Shown here: piece by piece, positions 46,875 through 55,904 of the stretch | Position numbering within the stretch: the first letter of the stretch is position 1 | Layout: each line of letters starts with the position of its first letter | Assembly (NCBI RefSeq): GCF_026723865.1 | Contig: NZ_CP113529.1 | Location: 5,394,001-5,458,000 of the forward strand | From: Mycobacterium sp. Aquia_216 | Lineage (GTDB): Bacteria > Actinomycetota > Actinomycetes > Mycobacteriales > Mycobacteriaceae | Length of the DNA stretch: 64,000 bases | Direction of reading: 5' to 3' | Program-made: the position numbers and the translations under genes | Notes under the pieces: generated by a model | What the model was told of the DNA's origin: nothing | Database searches by the model: none | What the model saw: the letters and a program-made list of their open reading frames with translations, nothing else

Positions 46875-47717
46875 TTACTTCGTCAGGGTCTGGTCGCCGA
46901 TGACGGTGAGTAGTCGCAGGTTGGTGTGGCTTTCGGTGCCGGGTGTTGCGGTGTAGACCAGCAGCGAATGCTTCTGCTCGGGGTCGATGAGCACTTGGCA
47001 CTGCACTTCCAGCGGCCCGAGTTCGGGGTGCAGCAGACGCTTGGTGTGTTCGTGCGGGACATCGACGTCGTGGCGGTCCCACAGCTGGGTGAATTCGGGG
47101 CTGTGCTGGGTTAGGGCTGACACGATCGCGGTCGCCTGGGTTCGTGTCGCGGGGTCGGAGTACGCGGCTCGCAGTCCGGCGGTGAAGAACCGGGAGAGCA
47201 TGTCGTGATCGTCGGCCGGGTAGCGGGCACGCGTATCGGGCTGGGTGAACCAGCGGTAGACGATGCTGCGCTGCAACCCGGCATAGTGGGTGTGGTCACC
47301 GACCAACGCCACCGCAGCCGGTGTTTGGGCCAGCGTTTCCCCTACAGCAGTGACGATTTCGGCCGGAGTATCAGCGAGTCTGTCGAAGATCCGCATCAGG
47401 CCGGGGCTGACGTGAGCACCGCCGCTCGGGGATCGGGAGGGTGGCGCGTAGCCGGCCAACCCAAAAAGATGATCGCGTTCGGTCAGCGACAGCCGCAAAC
47501 CACGGGCCAGTGCGGCCAGCATCCCCGCCGACGGGCGCGGACCGCGTTGCTGTTCCAGCCGGCTGTAGTAATCGGCAGACATGTCACTGAGCGCGGCAAC
47601 TTCCTCCCGGCGCAGACCTGCCGTGCGCCGCCGGCGGCCCCGGATCAGGCCGACGTCTTCGGGTTGCAGCGCGTGGCGGCGGGCGCGCAGGAACTCGGCT
47701 AACTGTTGGCGATCCAT
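46875..47717 (-). CDS. XRE-type regulator, MmyB-like
   Basis: The 280-residue protein begins MDRQQLAEFLRARRHALQPEDV and has a helix-turn-helix (GLRREEVAALSDMSADYYSRLEQ, residues 35-60), then the MmyB-like ligand-binding domain common in actinobacteria (SLTERDHLFGLAGY). It is 39 bp downstream of the SDR gene on the same strand, so both may form an operon with the regulator controlling it. The start at 47717 follows a GTGAGGTG sequence. Confidence 0.83.
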   Translation of the reverse strand: MDRQQLAEFLRARRHALQPEDVGLIRGRRRRTAGLRREEVAALSDMSADYYSRLEQQRGPRPSAGMLAALARGLRLSLTERDHLFGLAGYAPPSRSPSGGAHVSPGLMRIFDRLADTPAEIVTAVGETLAQTPAAVALVGDHTHYAGLQRSIVYRWFTQPDTRARYPADDHDMLSRFFTAGLRAAYSDPATRTQATAIVSALTQHSPEFTQLWDRHDVDVPHEHTKRLLHPELGPLEVQCQVLIDPEQKHSLLVYTATPGTESHTNLRLLTVIGDQTLTK

Positions 47718-47756
47718 CACCTCACCCAACACCCGTGGCCACGCGTCGGGGACTGG

Positions 47757-48698
47757 TTAGGCCGGAAAAGACACACCGGCCAGTTCCTCGGAGACCGCCC
47801 AGATGCGTCGCGCCGCCCGCTCATCGGCGATGTAGCGGAACGGCTTCTGCTCGGCCGGTAGCCCCCGCAGATGCAGGAAGCCGTCGGGGCCATACAGTTT
47901 CGCGCCACGCGCGTCCCGATTGGTGGCCGCGTACAGCGCCGGCAGCATTCCCGTCTCGGCGGTCCCGACCAGCATCCCCCTGCGGGCGAAGGCACGGATG
48001 GCGCGGACCGAGAGAGTGTCGCCGTCGCGGCCCATTTCTGGGTGCGACGCCAACAGGTTGGTGGCGGCGACCCCGGGATGGGCGACGTTGCTGGTGATTC
48101 CCCACCCGTGGGTGGTGCTGCGGCGGTGGAGCTCCATCCCGAACAGCGACACCGCGATCTTCGACGACGAGTACGACGAAGACTTCGAGTAGCTGTCGGC
48201 CCATTGCAGATCGTCCCAGTGGATGCCGTGCTGGGCCGCGGCGATGCTGGACTGCGTGGTCACCCTCGCCCGACCCTCCTGTAGCAATGGCAGGATCTGG
48301 GCGGCCAGCGCGAAATGGCCGAGGTGGTTGGTGGCGAACTGCAATTCCAGCCCGTCGGCGGTGACGCGGCGCTCCGGTGGTGTCATGACTCCGGCGTTGT
48401 TGATCAGAATGTGGATTGGTCGGCCCTCGGAGGTGAGCCGGGCGGCCAGGTCGGTAACCGATCGCAGTGAGGCCAGGTCCAGCCGGCGCGTCGACACTTT
48501 CGCTCCGGGAACGTCGCGTTGGATTCCCGCCACGGCGGTAGCACCTTTCTGTTCGTTGCGGACCGGCATGATCACCTCGGCACCCGCTGCGGCGAGCCGC
48601 TGCGCTAACCCCAATCCCAGACCGTCGCTAGCACCGGTGACCAGCGCCAGTTTCCCGCTCAGCTCCGGAACTTCAATATCCAATGCCGTACTTGCCAT
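47757..48698 (-). CDS. Short-chain dehydrogenase/reductase
   Basis: The 313-residue SDR has [12 protein letters not shown] (residues 25-36), MPVRNEQKG (NADP-type), [12 protein letters not shown] (about 104) and a [12 protein letters not shown]yr/Lys motif (about 178). It is longer than minimal SDRs and resembles the retinol dehydrogenase-like group. The start is ATG at 48698 behind GGAGAG. It is co-directional with the MmyB-like regulator. The substrate is unknown. Confidence 0.87.
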   Translation of the reverse strand: MASTALDIEVPELSGKLALVTGASDGLGLGLAQRLAAAGAEVIMPVRNEQKGATAVAGIQRDVPGAKVSTRRLDLASLRSVTDLAARLTSEGRPIHILINNAGVMTPPERRVTADGLELQFATNHLGHFALAAQILPLLQEGRARVTTQSSIAAAQHGIHWDDLQWADSYSKSSSYSSSKIAVSLFGMELHRRSTTHGWGITSNVAHPGVAATNLLASHPEMGRDGDTLSVRAIRAFARRGMLVGTAETGMLPALYAATNRDARGAKLYGPDGFLHLRGLPAEQKPFRYIADERAARRIWAVSEELAGVSFPA

Positions 48699-49156
48699 GT
48701 CGACTCTCCACACATCTAGGACTTCGTCGGGGACGTTGAACCCCGAAACCCACTGTGGTCGGCCACCGCCGCGTTAACCACGGCATATCGATCCCGGGAT
48801 AGCGCGACACCCCGCCCCCTGCGCGCGCCGCTGTCGGGCGCCGAATAGGGATCACCGCTCGGCCACGCCGACCGGACGGGGAGTGGAACCAACGTGGCGA
48901 GACACACATCTCAACGACATCGGACACTTACTGGCCCGCGCCGGGGATTCAGCGGCGATGGGCCGCTGACGTGCTCCGCCATCCTGATTCGCAATACGCG
49001 GCGAGTCAGCCGTGCATTACTTCGGCTGATGCTTGACGTTTTGCAGCGTTGAGTCGGGAAGCGATGTCGTCCAGCTACATTCGACCCGGACTGCCCATCC
49101 GCCCGACGATTGTGGACTTTCGCGCATTTTGCTCATGGGCGCGGTAGGGTCTTTCC
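48699..49156. other. Divergent intergenic region, SDR / sensor kinase
   Basis: About 460 bp with no supported gene. It must contain the promoters of the SDR operon and of the sensor kinase. I see no clear palindrome or RNA element. Confidence 0.5.
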
Positions 49157-50839
49157 ATGGCCGCCAAAGGCCGCATCGACCTGCGACTGGGCACCCAGGT
49201 ACTGCTGGTGCAGCTCGTCGTCGTGACGCTGGCATTGATCGTCGCGTTCGGGTTGTTCGCCGGGTACAACCGACACCGGTTGACCGTCCAGTACGTCGTC
49301 CACGCGTTGGATATCGCCCGTGTGGTGGCCTCCGCGCCGACCGTATTGAACAACATTTCTCAATACGACGCGGCGCCGCCGACCCCCAGCCCGCGATTCG
49401 TCGACGAATTGGCGAGCGGCCCGATCCAAGGCATCGCGTCGCGGGTACAGGAGCGCACACACGTGCTGTTCGTCGTGGTCGCCAACACCCACAGCATTAG
49501 GCTGGCGGCGCCCGAGCGGGACATGTTGGGCCACCCGGTGGTCGGCGACTTCACCCAGGCGCTGGCCGGTCACGAGCAGACCGCCCAAGAACCGACGGTT
49601 GTCGGCGTGGTGATAGTCGCGAAAGTTCCCGTGCAGCAGCCGGATGGTCGGGTGCTGGGCATCGTCTCGGTCGGCATCTCCACCAAGGCATTCGACGACG
49701 AGTTCTCGACCAACCTGCGCGTGCTGGCCGCGATGGCAGGTGTTCTGCTGCTGGTCGGTGTCGCCGGCTCGGTGATGCTGGCCCGGCGGTGGCGAGGACT
49801 GACACTGGGTTTGCGGCCGGCCGAGATTATCGAGCTGGTGCGCAGCCAGGCGGCGGTGCTGCAAGGCATCGGCGAGGGCGTGCTAGCGGCCGACACGTCC
49901 TGGCATACCACCTTCGTCAACGACGAGGCGTGCCGACTTCTCGAGATTGGTAAAGAAATAGGCCGACAGGTTGACGAGATCGGTTTGACCCCAAGGGTTC
50001 TCGACGTCTTCAAGGCGGCGAATTCGGCGCCAACGCTGGCTAATGTCGGTGAACGCATCGTGGTGGTCTCCGCACGACCGGTATCGCGCGAAGGACGCGA
50101 GCTGGGAACCGTGTTGGTGGTGCGGGACAGAACCGACGTCGAATCACTGACCCGGCAACTCGACGCGGTGCAGGTGATGAGCACCGTGCTGCGTGCCCAG
50201 CGCCACGAGTTCGCCAACCGTCTGCACCTGCTGAACGGACTGCTACACGGCGGTCACCTCGACGAGGGGTTGCAGTATCTAGAAGAGCTCCTCGGATCTG
50301 GCCCGTTGGGATCCGCGCTACCGGGCATCGACTCCATCCGTGACGCCTACCTGCAGGCATTTTTGGCGGCCAAGGCCGCGGCGGCGCGCGAAGCCGGTGT
50401 GACGCTGACGATCGGCGAGAACACCTGGGTCGCCGGTCGGCTGGTGCTGCCAGTCGACGTCACCACCGTGGTGGGCAACCTGCTGGACAACGCCATCGAC
50501 GCCGCCCGGTTGAGCGACAGCGCGACCAGGGAGGTGGAAGTTGAGCTGTTGCAAGATGGTTCGACGCTGCATGTCACGGTGGTCGACAGCGGCGACGGCG
50601 TCGCGCCCGAGTTTGTCGACGAATTATTCACCGAGGGCACGACGACCAAACCGGATTCTGGCATACCCGGCGGCCGGGGTATTGGGCTCGCGTTGTCGCG
50701 CCAGATCAGCCGCTCCCTCGGTGGCGATCTGTGGCTGGCCAGCCCCGGCACGACGGAGTCGCAGCTGCACGGCGCGGAGTTCATCGCCCGGCTGCCGGGC
50801 GTGATGGTTGAGGAGGCCCAATGGGTGACGCAGACCTGA
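49157..50839 (+). CDS. Sensor histidine kinase, CitA/DcuS family
   Basis: The 560-residue kinase has a first membrane helix (about 15-37), an extracytoplasmic sensor domain, a second helix (about 190-210), a PAS domain (about 225-330), the phosphoacceptor LRAQRHEFANRLHLLNGLL (His near residue 354) and an ATPase domain with NLLDNAIDAA, DSGDGV and GGRGIGLAL. This is the DcuS/CitA class, which often senses C4-dicarboxylates or citrate. The regulator gene starts 19 bp before its stop, so they are coupled. No dicarboxylate transporter is adjacent. Confidence 0.9.
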   Translation: MAAKGRIDLRLGTQVLLVQLVVVTLALIVAFGLFAGYNRHRLTVQYVVHALDIARVVASAPTVLNNISQYDAAPPTPSPRFVDELASGPIQGIASRVQERTHVLFVVVANTHSIRLAAPERDMLGHPVVGDFTQALAGHEQTAQEPTVVGVVIVAKVPVQQPDGRVLGIVSVGISTKAFDDEFSTNLRVLAAMAGVLLLVGVAGSVMLARRWRGLTLGLRPAEIIELVRSQAAVLQGIGEGVLAADTSWHTTFVNDEACRLLEIGKEIGRQVDEIGLTPRVLDVFKAANSAPTLANVGERIVVVSARPVSREGRELGTVLVVRDRTDVESLTRQLDAVQVMSTVLRAQRHEFANRLHLLNGLLHGGHLDEGLQYLEELLGSGPLGSALPGIDSIRDAYLQAFLAAKAAAAREAGVTLTIGENTWVAGRLVLPVDVTTVVGNLLDNAIDAARLSDSATREVEVELLQDGSTLHVTVVDSGDGVAPEFVDELFTEGTTTKPDSGIPGGRGIGLALSRQISRSLGGDLWLASPGTTESQLHGAEFIARLPGVMVEEAQWVTQT

Positions 50840-51504
50840 CGGTGCTAGTAGTCGATGACGACTTCCGCGTCGCCAATATGCACGCCGAGGTCGTCAAAAT
50901 GCTCGCCGGCTTCACGGTGACCGCGACCGTCAACACGCTCGAGGCCGCGCGCAAGGCCGACGCCGTCGACCTTGCGCTGGTCGACGTCTACCTGCCCGAC
51001 GGGTCCGGAATCGACTTCGTTCGGGAATTGCACGGCGACAGCATGGTATTGACGGCAGCTACCGAGGCGGTCACCATCCGGGCAGCCATGTCGGCAGGGG
51101 CGCTGAGCTATCTCGTCAAACCGTTCTCGACCACGGATCTCGCCGCGCGGCTATCGGGCTATGCGCGATACCGCAGAATCCTGGCCAGCCCCAATCTGAG
51201 CTCCGGCGACGTAGACGCGGCACTGGATGCGTTGCGCCCCAGGATTACTCCCCCACAGCCGGCCACGATAGCCGCCGCCTCCACCAAACAGCTCGTGCTG
51301 CAGGCTTTGCGAAAGTCGGAGAAGCCGATGTCGGCGGCGGAAGTTTCCGCGGCGATCGGGATCTCACGGGCAACCGCCCAACGCTACCTGGCAGCGCTGG
51401 CCACCACCGGCGACGTCACCGTAGGCCTGCGCTACGGCACCACGGGACGACCCGAGCAGGAATTCGTCGCGGGCGGCAACGGAAGAATGCGTCTACCGCG
51501 CTAG
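50821..51504 (+). CDS. Response regulator, CitB/DcuR family
   Basis: The 227-residue regulator has a receiver domain with acidic VVDDD near residue 13, phosphoacceptor LVDVYLPD (about 57-64) and SYLVKPFS Lys (about 100), then a helix-turn-helix (SAAEVSAAIGISRATAQRYLAAL, about 162-185). It is cognate to the overlapping kinase. Its stop codon overlaps the stop of the converging mmpL gene through CTAG. The target genes are unknown; the adjacent lipid cassette is one option. Confidence 0.9.
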   Translation: MGDADLTVLVVDDDFRVANMHAEVVKMLAGFTVTATVNTLEAARKADAVDLALVDVYLPDGSGIDFVRELHGDSMVLTAATEAVTIRAAMSAGALSYLVKPFSTTDLAARLSGYARYRRILASPNLSSGDVDAALDALRPRITPPQPATIAAASTKQLVLQALRKSEKPMSAAEVSAAIGISRATAQRYLAALATTGDVTVGLRYGTTGRPEQEFVAGGNGRMRLPR

Positions 51505-54458
51505 TGGTTGCCTGACCACGGTTTCGCCGAACCACGTGCACCCCCCGGCGCGGCGATCGCCTTGGCGGGCCACCAGTTCGCCCGCCCGAGCATTGCCGCA
51601 AGAGCCGGCACCGTGATGGTGCGCACCACGAACGTGTCGACCAACAGGCCCACACCGATGATGACGCCGGTTTGCACCATGGACGTCAGGCTGCCGAACA
51701 AGAGGCCGAACATCGACGCGGCGAAGATGATTCCAGCCGAGGTGATGACACCGCCCGTCGAACGAACGGCACGGATGACGCCGCTGCGGACGCCAACGGC
51801 CGATTCTTCGCGAATCCGCGTGATCAACAGCAGGTTATAGTCCGCTCCGACGGCGACCAGCACGATGAACGCCATTGCCGGAACGTTCCAATAGATAGCC
51901 TGATGGAGCACGAACTGGAACAAGACGACCCCTACACCCAAGGCCGACAGGAACGAGATCACCACGGAGGCAATAAGGTACAGCGGAGCGACGATCGCAC
52001 GGAGCAGCGCAACGAGGGTGAGGAAGACAACCAGAAGCGTCACGACGACGATCAGCCGAACATCGTCGTTGTAGTAGCTACGCATTGCGCTGTACATCGC
52101 CGTCGTGCCGATCACCGATATCGACGCATCCGAGAGTGTGGTGTTGGGCTGCGCGCCGCGGGCAGTACCGAGGATCGATGCCACCTGGTCCATCGCGGCT
52201 GTGCTGAACGGGTCGAATTTCGTTTCGATGATGAACCGCGCCGAATGCCCATCGGTTGAGAGGAACATCTTCGCGGCGTTCTTGAAGTCATTCGAGGTGA
52301 TCACCTTGGGTGGAATGTACATGCCCGCCATGGAGTTTCGCGAGGCATCGCGGTTCATCGACAGCAGCAGATCGGCCGCCTGGTTCATTCCGACACCCAT
52401 CTTCTTGGTCTGGTCGACGAGTGCACGGACCCCTTGATCCAGCCGCTGGCTCCCACCGGCGAGCGCATCGGCTCCTTCCTGCAGGTGCGCCAGCCGTTGC
52501 GACACATTGGCGTTGCCTGCGGCCGCCAGCAGGCTACTCAGCCGCCGCATCGCCGTCTGAAGCCTTTGCACCACAAGGACTATCTGCGCAGTAAACGGAC
52601 CGCTCTGTGCCTGGGCTAGTTGTTGGAGCTGGGCGCGGCCAGCAGCGCAGGCCGGGTTGGCGTTGCATTGCGGACTGGCGTTCAAAGCGTCGAGCATGGG
52701 GCCGGCCACGGCGAGGGCAGCGGCGCCCGGCGCCGAGGCGGACCCGGTGTTCACCAGTCCACGCATCGTGTCCAAGAGCTGGGCTGCCGCGGCCAGCTGC
52801 TGCTGCACCTGGTTCAAGGTGGTACCGAGCTGCATCGTGGACCCACTGGCACTGCGGGTTTGGTCGCGAACCTGGGCGAGACTTGCCGCAAGTTTGTCGG
52901 CGCCGGCAGTCAGTGCGTCGAGGTCGTTGCTCCTGCCGGAGACCTGTGTCGAGACGCCTTCCAGGTTGCTGCCGACCTGCCCGGCTTGAAAGCTGAGTTT
53001 GATCTGATCGAGCGGTTGACCGTTGGGTCGCGTGACACCACGCACTGCCGCGATATCGGGCAGCTGGGAAACGCGTTGGGCCATTTGCTCCAAGTCGGCC
53101 AAAGCTTGTGGGGTGCGCAGGTCACGTGGTGAGCGCACGTAGATGTATTGCTGCAGAAGCGCGCTGGTCGCGAAGTGACGTTGCATCGTCGCGAAGCCGA
53201 TGTTGCTCTGCGCCGATTGCGGTAATTGCATGCGGTCGTTGAAGGTGGGCGACAAGAAGGCGGTGCAGCAGGCCAGCACGATCAACACCGCCAGACTGAT
53301 CAGTAGATGCAGTTTGGGCCGGCGAACGATCAGGGCACCCGACCTCTGCCACAGCCGACCGGTGAGCGCGCTACGTGGCGTCACCCAACCGCGCCGACCC
53401 GCGAGCACGAGTATGGCGGGCAACAATGTGATCGCGGCAAGAAAGGCGATCGCGATCGAAACAGCGAGCGCCGGACCGACAGTTGTGAACGCGGGTAGGC
53501 GCGTGAAGACCATGCCAAGAAAGGTGATGGCGACGGTGGCCGCTGAGCCTGCGATGACCTTGCCGATCGAGCTCAATGCCTTCTGCACCGCCAGGTCGGA
53601 GTCCGCCCCCGAGCGGATGTACTCGTGGTAGCGACTGATCAAGAACACGGCGTAATCGGTTCCGGCGCCGACGATCATCGCGGTCATCAACGCGATCGTC
53701 GGCGCTGACACCCCTAACCCGAGCCGACTCAGCATGGACACCACGCCCTGGGCCGCCGTCACCGAAATTCCGATAGTGACCAAAGGCAGCAACACGCTGA
53801 TCGGTCGTCGGTAAATCACCGAAAGGATGGTGAGCACCAAGACGGCGGTGGCGAGTTCGATCATGTGCATATCGTGGGCACTCACGATTGACATGTCCCC
53901 GACGATGGCGGCCTGACCGGTCACCTCCGCTGTCAACGAGGAGCCCGCGACAGAGCGTTTGGCGACTTGTGTGATCCGCTGATAGGCCTGCGAGGACTCC
54001 GGGGAGCCCGCGGGCGCCCTGAGGTCGACCGCCAGATAGACCGCCTTGCCGTCAGCGCTGACCATTGAGGGACGCAAAGCGGGTGTGGTGACAATGTCGT
54101 GCACGCCGGCCACATCGCGGGTGTCGGCACGCAATGTGGCAGCCAACTTGGCATAGTCCGCCTCATCGCCGGATTGCGGGCGGTTGTTATCGGTAAGCAC
54201 GATGATCAGGATGTTCTGTGCGGATTCACCGAAATCTTTGGCCATCTGGTCTGCTGCCACCATGTCGTCGGCCGGAAGTGCCTGCATTGGCTGGCTTTCC
54301 ACCACCTTCGTCAACGGTGGGAAGGCCACGGCCAGCACGCCGACCGCGGCGAGCCAGGCTGCGATAACCAGCCACGGGGCACGCGCGACAATGCGACCCA
54401 GCACCGAAAAGGCTTCGATGCGTGCCGGTATCCCGGAGTTAATAGATTGTGTGGCCAT
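51501..54458 (-). CDS. MmpL-family RND lipid exporter
   Basis: The roughly 985-residue RND transporter has 11-12 membrane helices in two MMPL repeats. The proton-relay Asp-Tyr pairs are visible in AMIVGAGTDYAVFLIS (about 290) and VAVGADYNLLLI (about 880). A large periplasmic insertion of about 300 residues lies between helices 7 and 8. MmpL proteins export mycobacterial envelope lipids. I chose ATG at 54458 (MATQSIN) with GAAGG 5 nt upstream; an ATG at 54470 adds four residues. It is last in a three-gene set with two acyltransferases, like the papA3-mmpL10 pair of M. tuberculosis. Confidence 0.88.
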   Translation of the reverse strand: MATQSINSGIPARIEAFSVLGRIVARAPWLVIAAWLAAVGVLAVAFPPLTKVVESQPMQALPADDMVAADQMAKDFGESAQNILIIVLTDNNRPQSGDEADYAKLAATLRADTRDVAGVHDIVTTPALRPSMVSADGKAVYLAVDLRAPAGSPESSQAYQRITQVAKRSVAGSSLTAEVTGQAAIVGDMSIVSAHDMHMIELATAVLVLTILSVIYRRPISVLLPLVTIGISVTAAQGVVSMLSRLGLGVSAPTIALMTAMIVGAGTDYAVFLISRYHEYIRSGADSDLAVQKALSSIGKVIAGSAATVAITFLGMVFTRLPAFTTVGPALAVSIAIAFLAAITLLPAILVLAGRRGWVTPRSALTGRLWQRSGALIVRRPKLHLLISLAVLIVLACCTAFLSPTFNDRMQLPQSAQSNIGFATMQRHFATSALLQQYIYVRSPRDLRTPQALADLEQMAQRVSQLPDIAAVRGVTRPNGQPLDQIKLSFQAGQVGSNLEGVSTQVSGRSNDLDALTAGADKLAASLAQVRDQTRSASGSTMQLGTTLNQVQQQLAAAAQLLDTMRGLVNTGSASAPGAAALAVAGPMLDALNASPQCNANPACAAGRAQLQQLAQAQSGPFTAQIVLVVQRLQTAMRRLSSLLAAAGNANVSQRLAHLQEGADALAGGSQRLDQGVRALVDQTKKMGVGMNQAADLLLSMNRDASRNSMAGMYIPPKVITSNDFKNAAKMFLSTDGHSARFIIETKFDPFSTAAMDQVASILGTARGAQPNTTLSDASISVIGTTAMYSAMRSYYNDDVRLIVVVTLLVVFLTLVALLRAIVAPLYLIASVVISFLSALGVGVVLFQFVLHQAIYWNVPAMAFIVLVAVGADYNLLLITRIREESAVGVRSGVIRAVRSTGGVITSAGIIFAASMFGLLFGSLTSMVQTGVIIGVGLLVDTFVVRTITVPALAAMLGRANWWPAKAIAAPGGARGSAKPWSGNH

Positions 54459-54518
54459 GGCAACCTTCATTCGTATGCGTGGGGAGGGTCAAAGGGTCGG
54501 CCGCTTTTGGGCAGGCCC

Positions 54519-55886
54519 TTACCGGCGTCCGAGGAGCGCGGTCACTGGTTCAAGGTGTCGCCAGTTCATCGTGGAGCTGAGCGAAAATTCCCTCAGTGTC
54601 TGCGAAATAATCTGCCGTAGTTCATCATTCGATCCATCCGGCCGATATGCCACGACCGAGACGAAAACCTGCCCGCGCGTTCTTCCGGAAAGCAAATTGA
54701 GCAGTCCGCCGGTATGGTGCATCGTCGCCTTGGTCATGCTGGGGTAGCGCATCTTCATGGCGAACCAGTCGGCGTCCGTGCCGTCCGGCCGGTTGGCGGC
54801 TGGGCTCACGGCACCGAGGTTGGACGATCCTGTAGCCACACTACCGACGGCCACGCTGATCATTCTCCTTACCAACCACTTTGGTAGCAGCGGGACGATC
54901 GGCAGTAGCGCGAACCGCTCGTCGGGGACCTCCTGGCGGCGGATCAACGCGTGTTTGGTTGCAGACCGGATCTCGCGAAGGTCCGTCGCCGCGGGTGCCG
55001 GGTCGACGGTGATATCGATACCTGTGATTGCGTTGGCGCGGGTATCGCCGGGGGCGCGGTCATTTACGGGTATTGCCAGAACGGCCGAACCGTCTGCCGT
55101 GACCCGCCCCATTCGCTGAGCGAGGCGCGCCGCCAATCCCGCGAGCAACGTGTTGCTCGTTCCTCCGAGCGCCAGAGCGCGCGTGTCCCACTCCGCGGCG
55201 TCGACAAAAACAGTTGCCGTTGGGAGGTTTACGGCTTCATCAGCTCCGACGAAGCGCAAGCGCGGCCCGCTGGGTGGCGCAGTGTCCGATCCGTCACCAC
55301 GTCGGCGACGCCTTCGCGTCAGTGCCGCGGCGACGACGGCGCGGCCGATACCGGGGATGTCTCGCCTGGTTTGGCGGACGTCCTCGCCAATTGCCCGCCA
55401 TCGCGGGCGCGAAAGCGCGGCGGGCCAGGCGATCACGTCGTCGCGACCAACAGCCGCATCGGCCAATGCCTCGCAGAGCCCGACGCCGTCGGTGAGGCAA
55501 TGTGAGATGACGAAGCTGATCCCCGCGCCGCCGTCGGTGAACGGGAGAACAGCGAGGTGCCATTCGGGTCCGTGCTCGGAATCCAGAGTGGTGCCGGCCT
55601 GGTCGTCCAGCCAGGCGTCGAATTCCTCGCGGGGACGAGCGCACTCGACGATCTCAAGGTCGGACAACCGGTCGGGCATGACCCAGCGATGCCGGCCGAA
55701 GGGTATTGGTGACTGTTCGATGCGGCGGGCCAGTCGCCCACGCCCCAGACGGTGATGGAACCGCCGCAAACCTTCGATGTCGATGGGGCGGTCATAGAGC
55801 CAGAAGCACTGCAGCACATTGCTGGTTCCAGTCGCTTTCTCGCCGAGAAAATGGACCTGGTCCACCAAGTCGATTACGTTGCTCAT
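54519..55886 (-). CDS. Acyltransferase with HxxxDG motif, WS/DGAT- or PapA-related
   Basis: The 455-residue protein is a condensation-like acyltransferase with HCLTDG at residues 129-134 in the family position. The N-terminal LVDQVHFLGEKATG resembles wax ester synthase-like proteins more than PapA3; the second half has SNTLLAGLAARLAQRMGRV and SSNLGAVSPAA blocks. It should esterify a hydroxyl group using an acyl-CoA or carrier-bound acyl chain. The start (MSNVIDLVDQ) is supported by AAGGGA upstream. It lies between the PapA3-like gene and mmpL, 18 bp downstream of the former. Confidence 0.78.
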   Translation of the reverse strand: MSNVIDLVDQVHFLGEKATGTSNVLQCFWLYDRPIDIEGLRRFHHRLGRGRLARRIEQSPIPFGRHRWVMPDRLSDLEIVECARPREEFDAWLDDQAGTTLDSEHGPEWHLAVLPFTDGGAGISFVISHCLTDGVGLCEALADAAVGRDDVIAWPAALSRPRWRAIGEDVRQTRRDIPGIGRAVVAAALTRRRRRRGDGSDTAPPSGPRLRFVGADEAVNLPTATVFVDAAEWDTRALALGGTSNTLLAGLAARLAQRMGRVTADGSAVLAIPVNDRAPGDTRANAITGIDITVDPAPAATDLREIRSATKHALIRRQEVPDERFALLPIVPLLPKWLVRRMISVAVGSVATGSSNLGAVSPAANRPDGTDADWFAMKMRYPSMTKATMHHTGGLLNLLSGRTRGQVFVSVVAYRPDGSNDELRQIISQTLREFSLSSTMNWRHLEPVTALLGRR

Positions 55887-55904
55887 TTTGTAAATCCCTT
55901 CGTG

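Noticed and set aside
46691..48698. Genomic island at tRNA-Arg
   Set aside because: No integrase or repeat of the tRNA 3' end was seen; the two genes look ordinary.
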